From Psococerastis gibbosa (Eukaryota > Arthropoda > Insecta > Psocodea > Psocidae): a stretch of DNA of 64,000 nucleotides. The DNA is taken from the NCBI GenBank assembly GCA_963971405.1, contig OZ020486.1, forward strand, positions 26,683,419 to 26,747,418, in the 5' to 3' direction. Under the pieces are notes generated by a model that saw only the letters and a program-made list of their open reading frames with translations, was not told the origin of the DNA and did no database searches. Below are positions 38,101-50,074 of the stretch, piece by piece. Each line of letters opens with the position of its first letter. Position 1 is the stretch's first letter. Position numbers and translations under genes: made by a program.

Positions 38101-38663
38101 TTGACATATTTTTAACCGTTTTTTGGGAGCTTATTACGGTTCGTCATTCAATTGGAACTGCAAACTTACTATATCTATAGGCTATCCATGTTAACTGTAT
38201 TTAATTTACGAGTTACTGACTCACCTCAGTTTAGCCTGGTTGAGTTCAACCCCAGCAATCGGACCGTATATATAAGTGTACTTTCTCTTTCGGGTGGCTT
38301 TTCTTTTATTCTGTTGCAATCTATGATAGTAACTTGTGACGCTCGGTCCGGCTCTGGCTAGTGGCTGGTCGACGTCTTTATTTTTTAATTGAAATGTGTC
38401 GGAAAATCTGGATATGCAATAGAAGTAATAGAAGAAGAACCAATTAGTATTTCGTTATGACCACCTCCTTTTTGCAGGTTTGTGGGATTCTGCTGGCTCC
38501 GATAGTTCCTAAATTGTCAGCAAAACTGCTAGCCAAGTTAAGTGTTCCTGAATCAGAACAAAACTTCAAGTACGTTCTTCCTCTTTCCTGGCAAAATATG
38601 CAACGTCCGCAGGTAAATCTTGGGGTTGAAAAGCCTACTCTATTCAACAGAATTAAATTATAA
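32110..38663 (+). CDS. MARS2: Mitochondrial methionyl-tRNA synthetase
   Basis: Class I synthetase that charges mitochondrial tRNA-Met with methionine in the matrix. Eight exons: 32110-32233, 32672-32946, 33410-33629, 33999-34251, 34587-34798, 36478-36669, 36781-36959, 38478-38663. All have GT..AG borders and the phases agree, giving 546 residues (human MARS2 593). The start is a basic N-terminus without acids ([20 protein letters not shown]), fitting a mitochondrial presequence. The HIGH motif is at residues 44-47 ([13 protein letters not shown]) across the exon 1/2 join. KMSKS is at 324-328 ([14 protein letters not shown]). Other family marks are [40 protein letters not shown] and [11 protein letters not shown]. 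The last three exons are the anticodon-binding helical domain ([16 protein letters not shown]). There is no zinc knuckle or C-terminal extension, as in mitochondrial forms. Intron 5 holds a LINE fragment. The stop is 258 bases from the MTHFD1 stop, tail-to-tail. Confidence 0.95.
35205..35875 (+). mobile_element. LINE 3' end in MARS2 intron 5
   Basis: Frame 35277-35687 encodes [45 protein letters not shown] and FNLLN, the post-polymerase region of a non-LTR element. A 3' UTR follows, ending in a CATTCATTCAT tail. 5'-truncated; frame broken just upstream of 35277. Confidence 0.7.
37259..37402. repeat. Harbinger-like MITE with TAA duplication, second copy
   Basis: Palindrome starting GGCGCTTATTCCACCAACG and ending GGTGGAATATGCGCC, flanked by TAA at both ends. 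Same family as 5265-5392, with a longer inner arm. In MARS2 intron 7. Confidence 0.75.
37403..38477. other. Rest of MARS2 intron 7: repeat debris
   Basis: Contains GGTGCAAAACCACAGAGTCT (near 37465), shared with 4560-4700, an (AT)n run at 37795-37812 and an R1-like tail at 37870-38145 (GAGCCGATTTTGACATAT). No extra exon seen. Confidence 0.5.
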
Positions 38664-38877
38664 TTTAAGGTCAGATGTTTCTTACAAAATAACCTTCATC
38701 TCAGTCTTCTTCAGTCATCTACGTTAAAACTTGCTTTTAGGTGTCATCTGAGTACTAATGCTAGGTAGCTTACAGACTAGATTTTGAAGGACAAGACAAT
38801 AGTAATTCCTTACGTGTACAGCTACACCTTATGCATAGATTTAGGTATTTAGCATTCGCTTAGTTAGAAAATACATT

Positions 38878-38883
38878 TTTATT
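38878..38883 (-). terminator. MTHFD1: MTHFD1 polyadenylation signal
   Basis: AATAAA on the minus strand 39 bases after the MTHFD1 stop codon. No AATAAA is seen after the MARS2 stop on the other strand in the 258-base shared tail. Confidence 0.6.
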
Positions 38884-38921
38884 ATTATATGTTAAGTCTT
38901 ACAATATGTCAATGCTGAATA

Positions 38922-41900
38922 TCAAAATAGTCCATGGATTGTGCCGTCTTCATCAAGCTCCATACTGTAAAAGCAAGGTCTTGTGGGTAATCCAGGCATT
39001 TTTGAAATTTCACCCACCATTGCCACAATAAAACCCGCCCCTGCTGAAATAAAAGCGTCCGATATTTTCAAATTGAATCCTGATGGTGCCCCCTTAATAG
39101 CAGGATCGCCTGTGATTGATAAAGCTGTCTTCGCCATGCATAGTGGCAGGTTGCCGTAGCCCTTTTCTGTATATTCCAAGAGACGTTGTTCAACTTCAGG
39201 TGCAAGTTCCACATTACCTGCACCATAGACTTCCCTTGCGATAGTGTTGATTTTCTCCAGTAATGGGAGCTGATCATTATATAAAAGTTTGAAATTTGAC
39301 GGTTTTGAGCAAGCAGTTTTAACCGCGTTTGCCAAAGCAATAGCACCGTGGCCTCCTTCGGCCCAATGCGAACATTTCACAGCATCCGAAGCCCCAAATT
39401 CAAGGCTCTTTTGCCTGACTAATTCTACTTCGGCGTCAGTATCAGTTACGAAAGAGTTAACGGCAACTACCACTGGTATTCCGAACAGTAAGGCGTTATC
39501 TATGTGCCTTTTCAAATTGACCAGCCCTTTCTCTAAGAGACTTAAATTTTCTTCCGTGTATTCCTTACTCAGAGAAGCTCCAGACTTTACGATAGGACCA
39601 CCACCGTGCATTTTCAGAGCTCTTATGGTAGCAACCAAGACCACAGCATTTGGCACGAGACCTGATGACCGGCATTTGATATTAAAAAATTTCTCCATTC
39701 CTATGTCTGATCCGAAACCTGCTTCTGTCACAACGAACCCTTCAGGTCCGACCATTTTAAGAGCTATTGCGTCAGCTACCACTGAGGAGCACCCATGGGC
39801 AATATTTGCAAACGGACCAGCATGCACGAGGACAGGTGTCCCTTCCAGAGTTTGCATCAAAGTGGGCTCAATAGCATCTTTCAGAAGAATTGCCATCGCG
39901 TTGGTGACCCCAAGATCATCTGCTGTAATGTCATCTCCATTCAAGCTAACTCCCACCACTATCTTTCCGAGGCGCTGCTTCATATCTGAAAGATTATTTG
40001 ACAGTGCAAGAATCGCCATAACCTCACTCGCTACGGCAATATCAAACGCAGTTTCTCTAGTCAAATGATTCTCAGTTGAAGACTGCCCGATAGTTATTTT
40101 CCGGAGAAATCTGTCGTTCACATCCAAAACTCGCCGCCATGTCACCTTCTTCGGATCTATGTCCAATCTGGCAAATCTCTTAATTTCATTAAGTGAAAGA
40201 GAGTTCGGGTCAGTTTTGGTTATGCCTAACTTTTCGAGCCTTTTCACTTGAATTTTAGAAAAGGAGCGTTGGCCTTTAACTGAAGGTACCAGGCGATCAT
40301 ATAATGCTTGGTCGGATTGGGTAGCTTCATGAAAGATTCGAGTGTCTATTTGGGCTGCAAGGAGATTATTTGCCGCTGTGACAGCGTGGATGTCCCCTGT
40401 AAGGTGCAGGTTAAATTCCTCCATGGGAATAACTTGAGAATAGCCTCCTCCAGCTGCGCCTCCTTTGATTCCAAATGTTGGCCCTTGTGAGGGCTGGCGA
40501 ATTGCTGCCACTACATTCGCCTTTAAATGAGCTCCCATTGCCTGAGTCAAACCCAAGGTCGTTGTACTCTTACCTTCACCTAGTGGAGTAGGAGTAATAC
40601 CTGCTACAACCACATATTTTCCATCTTTTTGATTTTTTAGTCTAGGTAGTACATCTAGACTAATCTTTGCTTTTTTGGTGCCATAGAGCGAGACTTCACT
40701 GGCATAAAGACCAATTTCTTCAGCTAACTGGGAAATATGTTTAGGTTCTTGAGCTCTGGAAACCTGAATATCGCTTGGAACAGGGGATTCAATTTTCAGA
40801 GAAAGTGGGCGGAGATTCCATTTTGGATTCAATAGTTTAGCAACAGCACGTTCAGCGGAAGTAACTGTATTGCTGATTAGCATGGCTACAGTCATTGGAC
40901 CTACACCACCAGGCACAGGGGTTATAAACGACGCCACTTCCTTGGCAGCATTGAAGTCTACATCACCCACCAACCGTTGCCCTGATTTTTTTGTAGCGTC
41001 TGCTATGGCATTGATGCCGCAATCAATAACCACGGCTCCTGGTTTAATCCAAGATCCTTTGACCATCTCAGGCTGGCCTATGCCTACCACTAATATATCA
41101 GCTGCTGCACATTCCTGATCGAGATTCTTAGTACGTGAATGACAAATAGTGACGGTTGCGTTGCTCCATTTCAACAATTCTGATGCAGGGGTGCCGACTA
41201 TCTTGCTTCGGCCGAGGACAACAGCTTTTCTGCCAGATATATTGACTCCACTTCGCTTAATTAATTCAAGACAACCATTTGGGGTGCAGGGGACAAATCC
41301 GGATAAGTCACCAATAGAAACGCGGCCTGAAATAAGAAAATAATGAACTGAATAGTGTAACGTAACTATCTAACGGGGTCAACCAGTGAGAATGATAGGC
41401 TTGCCCCAAAGTGAAGCTTTGTAATACAATTGTGTCGATATTGTGTAGTAACATAAATAATTAGATTACTCGTGACTTCGTGGTATTTCCTTTTAATAAA
41501 CAAAAAATAACAAAAACTAAGAGTTTTAGAAAAACTTGTTATAACAACCCGAATTAGTAAAACCCAAATAATCGTTAAGAAATTAACTTTGTCTAAGAAA
41601 CCCACTTGTGTTAGTATAAAACCCTGAGCGCTTTCGGCTTGTGTAGTAAAATTGTTCAAAATGTCAAGTCAATCAAATCAGTGCTGCAGAAAAGGGTCCG
41701 CATCAGGTAGGCATAACCTGGCATATTCCAACTTCGCAGACCCGTATCTTGGCTTGTAAGCCTAATGACAATTCTTTCCAAGTGTGCTTTTCAATTATTT
41801 GTTTAGAGGAAGCTATTGTACTATTTGACATTGGCCACCCCTCGAATCTCGATCAACCCAAAACAGGTTGGTTTATATTTTTTATTTAATTGAATAGGTA

Positions 41901-44900
41901 GGCCTACTTCAGTTAACGCGATTTGGTCTGTTGAATTAGCAGAGGACTATTCCATAAACAGCACCGATACTATTTTTAGTTTTAGTGCAGGGATTTTCTT
42001 TGAAACTGGAAGGTGGCTGAAATTTTCTTCGAATTCGTGGAGAAATTATAAATAAAAATGAAAAACAACTTATAATTTGGTGTATGAAATAGTCCTTTAG
42101 GCTACGTACCAATTAAATGGACCAAATCTTAAAGGGCCTAAACTGGGACGAGTGAACCCGTACATGCTTTCCTACTAAGGTGCCGAGATAGGGATAGAAG
42201 AAATTAAAAAGTCGCATGTAGGCCTACAAACAAGTTGTCAGGCATTGTCCACAAATCAAGGAACAGACAAGACATTGCTAGTGGAGTGCAATTAGAAAAA
42301 AAATATGGTAAAACCTCGGAATCCAGGGACAGTCCATGAATATTTAACTTTAAAAAATTTAAAAAGAATTAAAAAGTTTTTTGCCCGCTCTCAATTTTTA
42401 ACTCCAGGGTGTGGCAGCATAACTTCCTCTTTTTGTAATGCGCGCCATTCGGTCGGTAGGTGTCGTAGCGAAGTGTTTATGGTCTCGTTCGAGAGGTGGG
42501 ACTATACACTTTTGTCTTAGGCGTACAAAGTTCTGAAGATCAAAACATTTAGATCACGTCCCCCCTTCTCGATACATTGAGTATCAGTGGAGCGCCGTAA
42601 GTCAAAAAATGGAAAAGCCTCGGAATCCAGGGACAGTCAATGAATATTTATAGAAACTTCGAAAATGTGTTTCTAATAGTAGGCTATATAGAAAAATGTT
42701 AAAAAATTATTTTTGCACCTTCTCAATTTTTAACTACATGGTGCGGCAAAACAACTTCCTGTTTTGTAATGCGCGCCATTCGGTCGATTTTTGTCGTAAC
42801 GGAGTGGGAGTGGCCTCGTTCGAGAGGCCGGACTATACACTTTTGTCTTACATTGTTTTGAAGATCAAAACATTTAGATTACGTCTCCCAATCTCGGTAC
42901 ATTGAGAATTAGTGGAGCACCGTTAGTCAAAAAAAAAATGTGTTTTTAATAGTATATAGAAAAATGTTAAAAAAAATTTTTGCCCGTTGTCAATTTTTAA
43001 CTACAGGGTGTGGCAGCATAACCTCCTCTTTTAGTGATGCGCGCCATTCGGTCGGTGGATGTCGTCGTAGTGTTTATGGTCTCGTTCGAGAGGTGGGACT
43101 ATACACTTTTTTCTTAGGCGTACAAAGTTCTGAAGATCAAAACATTTAGATCACGTCCCCTATTAGTGAAGCGCCATAAGTCAAAAAAAAAAAGGTAATT
43201 CCTCGGAATTTAGGGCCAGTCAATGAATATTTATAAAAACTTTGAAAATGTGTTGTTAATAGTATATAGAAAAATGTTAAAAAACATTTTTTGCCCCTTC
43301 TCAATTTTTAACTACAGGGTGCGGCAAAACAACTTCCTGCTTTGTAATGCGCGCCATTCGGTCGGTTTTTGTCGTAACGGAGTGTTAGTGGTCTCGTTCG
43401 GGAGGCGGGACTATGCACTTTTGTCTTACATTGTTTTGAAGATCAAACCATTTAGATCACGTCTCCCAATCTCGATACATTGAGAATTAGTGGAGCACCG
43501 TAAGTAAAAAAAAATAATAATAATAATAATAATACCTCGGAATTCAGTGCCAGTCAATGAATATTTATAAAAACTTTGAAAATGTGTTTTTAATAGCATA
43601 TAGAAAAATGTTAAAAACAATTTTTTGCCCGTTCTCAATTTTTAACTAGGTACACGGTGCGGTAACACATCTTTCTGTTTTGTAAAGCGTGCTATTCGGT
43701 ATTCGGAAAAGCGGATTTAACTGCACTGCTGCTTGCTTAGAATGCAATGGTGGATGTTGTACTAATCCTTCACCTATAATTTACATCAACGAGATCAACA
43801 ACGACGACAATAATGAACAATAACTTACTAAGTTGACGATGATTTTTTTTTTTGTAAATCGTTATTTTCTGTGAAAATTGAATAAATTAATGCCAATATA
43901 ATTTATTGAAAATGAAATTGAAATCTTTACTGTAAACATTTTGTTCCCCCTTCTGCCTCTCCTTCTTCAGTAAATTGTTGTCAAAAAATTGTAATCGAGA
44001 TCAGGAATTTTTTTTTAACTTTTTTATTTGAGCTTAATGCAGTCCAACACTCGTTTCACAGATTCATAGACTGGCCCTGAATTCCCAAGTTTTACCATTA
44101 TTATTATTTTTTTGACTTACGGCGCTCCACTAATACTCAATGCATTGAGATTGGAAGACGTGATCGAAATGTTTTGATCTTCAAAACAATGTAAGACAAA
44201 AGTGTATAGTCCCGCCTCTCGAACGAGACCACTAACACTCCGTTAAACAGGAAGTTGTTTTGCCGCACCCTGTAGTTAAAAATTGAGAAGGTGCAAAAAT
44301 AATTTTTTAACTTTTTTCTATATACGGTACCACTAACAACACATTTTCAAAATTTGTATAAATATTCATGGACTGTCCCTGGATTCCGAGGTAGGTATAA
44401 AGCTAACGGCACTCCACTATGCGTAAATACCACTTTTTTGGTTTTATTCAAAACGAAAAAATTCACAGAAATTTCAGAATCGCCTCGATCATTTCGACCG
44501 TAACAAAGCTTTCCTTATGTAACGTACGTGTAAGTAGAAAAGTACTAAAAAAAGTAAGTCAGCCTATTTTGAGCTGATCCAGCTAGAGGTGGCCAATGTC
44601 AACGGCCAGCTTCCTCAGTAGGACGCAGGTAAGATGCCTATCCGCAGCTCAGGCAAAGAAGCAGCAAGTTCATCATACCGCCAGTGGATCGAACAGCCTC
44701 TTAGTTCTTTGGGTCTACACTGTACAGCAAGGTTACACAGATACTGGTTACGGTACTTTAGCCTACAGTGCATGTGCATTACATATAGGCCACGATAACT
44801 CCTACAGTAGCTATTGCTGTGGCCTGTTCAGAAGCTCATATAAATTTAGCTTCATGAGGGTAAACTGTTATAAAATGCGTAAGCTGAACTGAGGAACAAA

Positions 44901-45394
44901 CCTAGTAGTGGAGTGCTGGTAACTTACTGTCCATTCTTATCAACCCTGTCGCCGGTGAGAACAGTCAATTAAAGTTACCTACCTTCATTTATAGTGTTGA
45001 GGCCATCGACATCCTTTTCTGGTGACACAGTGTCTGTAATAAGGTGCGAATCAATGACATTCTCGGAGTCAAGAGGCATCTGCACAATGATACCATGCAC
45101 CTTCGGGTCATTGTTCAACTTCTGTATCACGGAAAGTAAAGCACCTTCTGTGGTGCTTTTTGGCAGTTTTATGTGTTGAGCGTCTACCCCCACTTCTGCA
45201 GCAGCCTTTATTTTCATGCGTATATAAACATTCGAATCTTCTCGCCCACCGACTTGAACAATAGCGAGACCCGGTGAGAATCCTGGCAGTGAATTTTTAA
45301 TTTGAAGAACCCTGGCTTTCAAGTTGTTTCTTATTTCTGTGGCTACTTCAGTCCCCGAAAGCAACTGCCCACGGACTTCTGGCAAAGAAGACAT
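38922..45394 (-). CDS. MTHFD1: C1-tetrahydrofolate synthase, trifunctional, cytosolic
   Basis: Trifunctional folate enzyme: methylene-THF dehydrogenase, methenyl-THF cyclohydrolase and 10-formyl-THF synthetase, supplying one-carbon units for purine, thymidylate and methionine synthesis. Two coding exons, 45394-44983 and 41326-38922, joined in phase as GAA G/GC CGC, give 938 residues (human 935). The N-terminal dehydrogenase/cyclohydrolase domain has the catalytic Tyr57-x3-Lys61 ([12 protein letters not shown]), [34 protein letters not shown] and [13 protein letters not shown]. The larger synthetase domain has the ATP-binding loop [60 protein letters not shown] and [12 protein letters not shown]. 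No presequence is evident, so the cytosolic form rather than MTHFD1L. Fly orthologue is pug. ATG 45394-45392 is chosen as the family start. All key motifs are intact. Confidence 0.97.
41446..41639 (-). repeat. Penelope-like terminal repeat, copy D (inverted)
   Basis: Reverse complement of the second half of 15296-15600, close to full identity, in the MTHFD1 intron 120 bases from the exon 2 acceptor. Confidence 0.75.
42312..44394. mobile_element. Foldback-like element with tandem-repeat arm
   Basis: The left end CCTCGGAATCCAGGGACAGT recurs inverted at the right end (ACTGTCCCTGGATTCCGAGG). The left arm is a tandem array of about 310-330-base units starting near 42312, 42617, 42936 (partial), 43200 and 43535 (partial). 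The right arm (about 44115-44394) is one inverted unit. The middle (43740-44090) is unrelated and has no frame. Each unit contains GGTGCGGCAAAACAACTTCC and AATGCGCGCCATTCGGTCGG, which resemble the ends of the mariner-like element 8649-9399. Long inverted arms made of tandem repeats are the mark of Foldback elements; assignment is by structure only. Confidence 0.7.
44983..45394 (-). CDS. MTHFD1: MTHFD1 first coding exon
   Basis: Listed separately because 3.6 kb of repeats divide it from the rest of the gene. It encodes residues 1-137 plus one base, including the catalytic Tyr57/Lys61, and ends TINEG at a clean GTAGGT donor. Confidence 0.95.
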
Positions 45395-45555
45395 TTTTTA
45401 AATGAAAGAACTTAACGGACAACACAGGGGACCACTCTCAACAGTGAATTGAACTCAAACTGCTGATTATCTAACCTACACTGGTGATGCGTGCGCCACT
45501 GCTCCGTGCAGGAGTTCAATAACAAAACAACTCTCCTGCGGGGGGCCGCGCCGGC
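45395..45555 (-). promoter_or_regulatory. MTHFD1 upstream region
   Basis: Short sequence between the MTHFD1 ATG and a hAT-like element. It has a GC-rich patch (GGGGGCCGCGCCGGC) at 45541-45555. A promoter is expected here; no TATA box recognised. The GC patch overlaps the element's target duplication. Confidence 0.4.
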
Positions 45556-46594
45556 TAGGGTTGCCAAACGTACTCTATTTCAGAGTATTGTACTCTTTTT
45601 CATGTATGTGTACTCTACACACTGAGTCATTCAGAGTACGCAAAAATACTATTTTTCTGAAACATATGTAAGAAGCAAAAATGTTTTTTTTTGAAAGAAC
45701 GTAAATTTAGCAGTGGTGGGTCCAGGAAGGGGGCCATGGGGGCCCGAGAAAAATCAGCGTACACTATATAAAATAGGACATTCAAAATAAAAGCCTTAGT
45801 ATGGTAACATGAATATGTCTTCCATGTTTAAATTATAAATTTTACTGTTGTAAAAATCGTAAAACCCCACTATTTTGAACTTATCTATATTTTCAAATTC
45901 AACCGCGGGCCCCCTGCTTCCACCAACTTCCTTTGCTAGCTCTAAAATAATCATTACTTTATTGCTGTTAAAATGCGTAAAACCCCACTATTTTGCACTT
46001 AAATTTTCAAAATTTTCCTCCGGGGGAGACCCCCGATCCCCCCCCCCCTGCTGCCAGCTATATATGAATAAGTATTATAGCATTCCTTTGTAAGCTTTAA
46101 AAAAAAATGTGTTTTTCTGCTGTTAAATTACACAAAACCCCACTATTTTGCACTTAAATTTTCAAATTTTTACTCGGGGGGAAACCCCCGGGCCCCCTTA
46201 TTTCCAGCAAATTGGGTAAGCGTTTAAGCATTCCTTTGCAAGCTTTAAATTAAAAAAAAATCAATACTCTACTGCTATTAAAATGCGTAAAACCCCACTA
46301 TTTTGCACTTACATTTACTGATTTTTCTTCTGGGGAAACCCCCGGGCCCCCCTGTTTCCAGCAATATGAATAAGCACTATTGGTGCAATATTACTGCTGT
46401 TAAAATGTGTAAAACCCCACTAATTTTTGAATTTGGGCGCTAATTTCTATATGGTAGTTTCCATAGTTCCTTGGTTTTGAATCATTTAACAGTAAATATA
46501 CTAAGTACTCTTTTTTGAAATGCTGTACTCTTTATTTTCCTTCTCAAAAGTCAGATATGTACTTTATTTCGGGAAAAAAAATTTGGCAACCCTA
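45556..46594. mobile_element. hAT-like non-autonomous element with internal tandem repeat
   Basis: Ends TAGGGTTGCCAAA and TTTGGCAACCCTA are inverted repeats. The flanks GCGCCGGC (45548-45555) and GCGCAGGC (46595-46602) are an 8-base target duplication with one mismatch, as in hAT. Inside, about four to five units of 115-155 bases repeat AAAACCCCACTATTTTGCAC followed by a GGGGGAAACCCCCGGGCCCC block, from about 45858 to 46435. No transposase. Confidence 0.8.
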
Positions 46595-46602
46595 GCGCAG
46601 GC

Positions 46603-47640
46603 CAATCAAGCCAATTGAGACCGGTTGGTTCCTTGGATCCTAGGTTAGGCTAAATTTATTACTCTGAGATAGGCTATACATACTGAATGTGTACATGTAC
46701 CATTAATTCTGAAGTTTTGAACGAATATTTTAGTGCAGATAGGCCTATCTAGGTTATCACATACATTGGTTCTAACTAACTTGCAGTAGGTACTTAATAA
46801 GCCTACTTTCAGGGCCGCCGATAGCCTTTATGATTTGCAAAGTATAATGCAATGCAATTATTTTCAGGGGCGCAGATCGAGGATTTGCTCTAGTATAGGG
46901 TCGCGCCGTGCTGAGCGAAAGGATTAGGATAGGCCTAGGTAGGTAGGCCTATACTGATATTCCGAAAGCAACCCGGGCAATTGCCCCGGTTACCACCCTG
47001 TCGGCGCCCCTGCCTACTGTACGTATAGGCTAAAATTGAAAAACAGGGCTAGATACAGCTCAACCTCCTCGATAAACTGGAACAGGGGAGCTGGGCCAAA
47101 ATCTGGGTAGGCAAGTGCATCTATTGTTTGGCGAATTCATTAGCCTTCTCTAAGCTAATGCTAGTTACAGTAGATAAGCCTACTAACATACAGTAAGTGT
47201 AAGTATTTAGTTTCGACCAATCTAAGTTATGCCTACTTGTAGGACCAGCTTGTTAACCGCTATAGTACGAGTAAAAATCACGACAATAATAGGAGCAGCA
47301 AAATAGCCTACAATATATAATACATAACTTAATAGGCTATTTGGTCTGTCCGACAGACAAGATACAATTGCCGTTATATATATAGTGACGCGATGGCCTT
47401 TTGATAACATTACGGTGAGCTGTAGGGGGCATTCATCACAACCAGTATCGCATCAATGACCACTTAACTTTAAGTTATACTCGTAAATAGCCTAGAATAC
47501 AGTACCGTATAGCCTATGGCAACTTTCGGACCTACTTATTATGGGACTTATGGTAACTTCGAAAAGGCTGAAGAGCATCAAAACAACCAGTTTTATTCAG
47601 TTGAGAAATATACTGTAACTATGAAGATAACCTTACAATT
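46603..47640. other. Intergenic, nothing recognised
   Basis: About 1 kb with no recognised exon. Contains several TAGGCCTA-type short repeats that occur throughout the window. Confidence 0.5.
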
Positions 47641-47653
47641 AAGTTGAACTTAA

Positions 47654-48170
47654 GTGCTTATGGAAGACGTGAGAACGTTAACGTTACGGTATACAATCAT
47701 CTACCGCCAGTCCATCAATCAGAAAACAGAAAATGTAATTAAGCTACGTTTCAGATGTCCCAACAAACCCACTTCATCTTTATTCACTTCTCTATATTTA
47801 AGTACCAAAACCAACAATAGATCTAAAAAGCATATCCTACACTATCATCAAGGTGTACCATTGGCCTACATTGGTCCTCGTACAATAGCGAAATATAATG
47901 GGTTTTATAAGTATTCCTCCGAGTTATTTAACTTAAGTTTTCTAACCCTACAAGGCACCTATTTTTCTTTCAGTCCATCGTGTTCTCTGTTAAATCAATT
48001 GTCTGGCTAGGCAATGACAACTTTCTGCTTTTCTGTTCTCTCCCGAATTAAATTTTTTTTCTCTCCTAAATATCTGTCCTACGAAGAGCGCCATAACGAT
48101 TTTTGAGCAACTTGGGCACGATCCTGACTATCATAGACCTCAATAAAATTTATTTATACTGCAACGTTTA
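47654..48170 (+). mobile_element. Probable LINE 3' fragment
   Basis: Frame to 48010 encodes QGVPLAYIGPRTIAKYNGF and YSSELFNL, reminiscent of the VPR..IA..Y..APKLFN stretch of the LINE end at 35277-35687. It is followed by an AATAAA-containing tail near 48143. No polymerase motifs present; weak similarity. Confidence 0.4.
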
Positions 48171-48191
48171 GGCTTTAGCTAGCACAGTGGG

Positions 48192-48501
48192 TAGGGTTGC
48201 CAGATTCGCAGATTTACAAAACATCAAAACTGGAAAGGGAGCCAATGGGCCATTCTATATAGTGTAAATTTTTCTTAAAAGAAGGTCATTTTATCTAGTC
48301 TTAAATTTAGTGAATTTTCTCTCACAGTAGCTAGCAAGTTAGCCGTAGCCTACCGTAACTAAAATAAAAATGTTAAGTAACAGTACACACTGTTTTTTTT
48401 TTAAATTATATTTTGTTCTATCCTCCAGAAAAACTAATTTTTGCACAATCTAGCGGAAAAACCGGACAAAAGTTCGAAAAACCGGACAATAGGCAACCCT
48501 A
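48192..48501. mobile_element. hAT-like MITE with perfect 8-base duplication
   Basis: 310 bases with ends TAGGGTTGCC / GGCAACCCTA and a perfect target duplication ACAGTGGG at 48184-48191 and 48502-48509. The interior has an ACCGGACAAAAG / AAAACCGGACAATAGG stretch. Same terminal motif as 45556-46594, so the same mobilising source is likely. Confidence 0.88.
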
Positions 48502-48763
48502 ACAGTGGGCCAAAGGATTTCCTTCTGCTTTTATGTGCCTACTTACGAGTTCCTGCGTCAAATTGATTTTTATATTACTTGAAAAAATTTCACAATAATT
48601 CTTAGGCCATAGGGAAACGCATGGCGGAGAAAGAGAAGCAAGCAATTATTATCATAAATTACCTGCACTATGTAATATTATTGTCATAGCCTTAGGAATG
48701 CCCAGTTTCCCATATGGTAAAGGGGTAAAGCCCGATTATGGCGATTTGGGATAATTGTAATAC

Positions 48764-49117
48764 CGGGGTTTATCGCGGTAGTAATAATGTATTTTATTGT
48801 ACAAACAGCACATTGCACCAATGCCATTTTAAGGTGTTACATGACAGTGCTAAAATATGTGCGGGCAATTCAAATTAATAAAATATTAGAATACATGAGA
48901 ATGGTTGCATTGTTTACTAATTGAAGGAAATACTTATAAACATTGAAATGTACAGGTAGAATATTGAAATATAATAAGAATTGTAATTAATGTGTCGACA
49001 TCTAAGGGAGAAAAAATTTAAAACTCACCAAAAATATTAATTTATCAATTTGAATTTCCCCCGCATTTTGCACTCATTTGGTGAAAATTATTGAATAAAC
49101 CCCGATATTATAATAAT
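48764..49117. repeat. MITE with CCGGGGTTTAT ends
   Basis: Inverted ends TACCGGGGTTTAT and ATAAACCCCGATA. The inner blocks (CATCTAAGGGAGAAAAAA, TTTGAATTTCCCCCGCATTT) match the reverse complement of 16505-17095. No frame. Confidence 0.7.
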
Positions 49118-50074
49118 CCCTAGTCTCCATGATCGGGCTGCAGTTACGCTGAAAGAACGAACTTCACCGAGTTTATAGTGCTAATTATTGAAGCCTATGT
49201 TGCAAACCTTTGCAGAGACTTATTGTAGGTAATTGTGCAACGGCAGCTAGACTATCTAAACTTAATCAAATTTTTATCCGGCAGCTTCACCAAGGAGTGT
49301 GAACATGTATTTGATACACTATACGTTCATTTTAAAAGATAACTACCGTAGCCTATTGGCCAGACTTTCCGACCAAAGTATAAAAACAAAGTGCGACACT
49401 GCCATCTTATATTTCTACTGATGCCATTAATAAATAAGTTGGCGGTGTCAAACTTTGTTTACATACGGCTATTGTTTCCATATTTCGGTTGGAAAGTTAT
49501 CATAATAATAGGCAGACTACTGTTGTAGACCTCTCAGTTACCGCTAGAGTGAGTAGGGTGGTTCAGTTGGAATTAAAGTCATTATTTATCTATTTAATAT
49601 TACATACTTGGGTAACTCATACCGCACGAATAATAACAAATTAAGCACTTTTTCTTCTCCAGAATGCTGAAAATGTTTTACATTTTAATATTATGAACAT
49701 TATCAGTACCAAGTACGTCAGAACAAATTGATTGATAGATCACGAGCTAGTGCCTCGCTATGTCTCGAATTGTGTGTCCGACAAATGTTGCCCTTCTATA
49801 AAATACCTCCAAGAATATTGGCCAATATCCTTCTATAACATTAATTGTATTGTACATATACTTTGATATTTGTCGACTCACGGTGGGAAACAAAACAATA
49901 CTGTTAAGAAAAATTGACAACAAGCTGTACGTGACTATTGTAGTCTGATACATTATTGTTGTAATTTCTTTTTGATAACGACGTTGACGACTCTGGTTTA
50001 AACCTAGCGTAAGGCACCTGTTATGCAACAATGCACTAAAAAATTGAGTGGTATCAAAACCTTGATCTCAAAAA
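49118..50074. other. Region downstream of GPAM, nothing recognised
   Basis: No exon recognised. It should contain the GPAM 3' UTR, but no AATAAA is clear in the first hundred bases after the stop. Confidence 0.45.

Noticed and set aside
39289..40068. 259-codon plus-strand frame
   Set aside because: Antisense shadow of the MTHFD1 exon, which is fully conserved on the minus strand.
42312..43700. CRISPR-like direct repeats
   Set aside because: Units are about 310-330 bases and contiguous, without unique spacers, in a eukaryotic intron.
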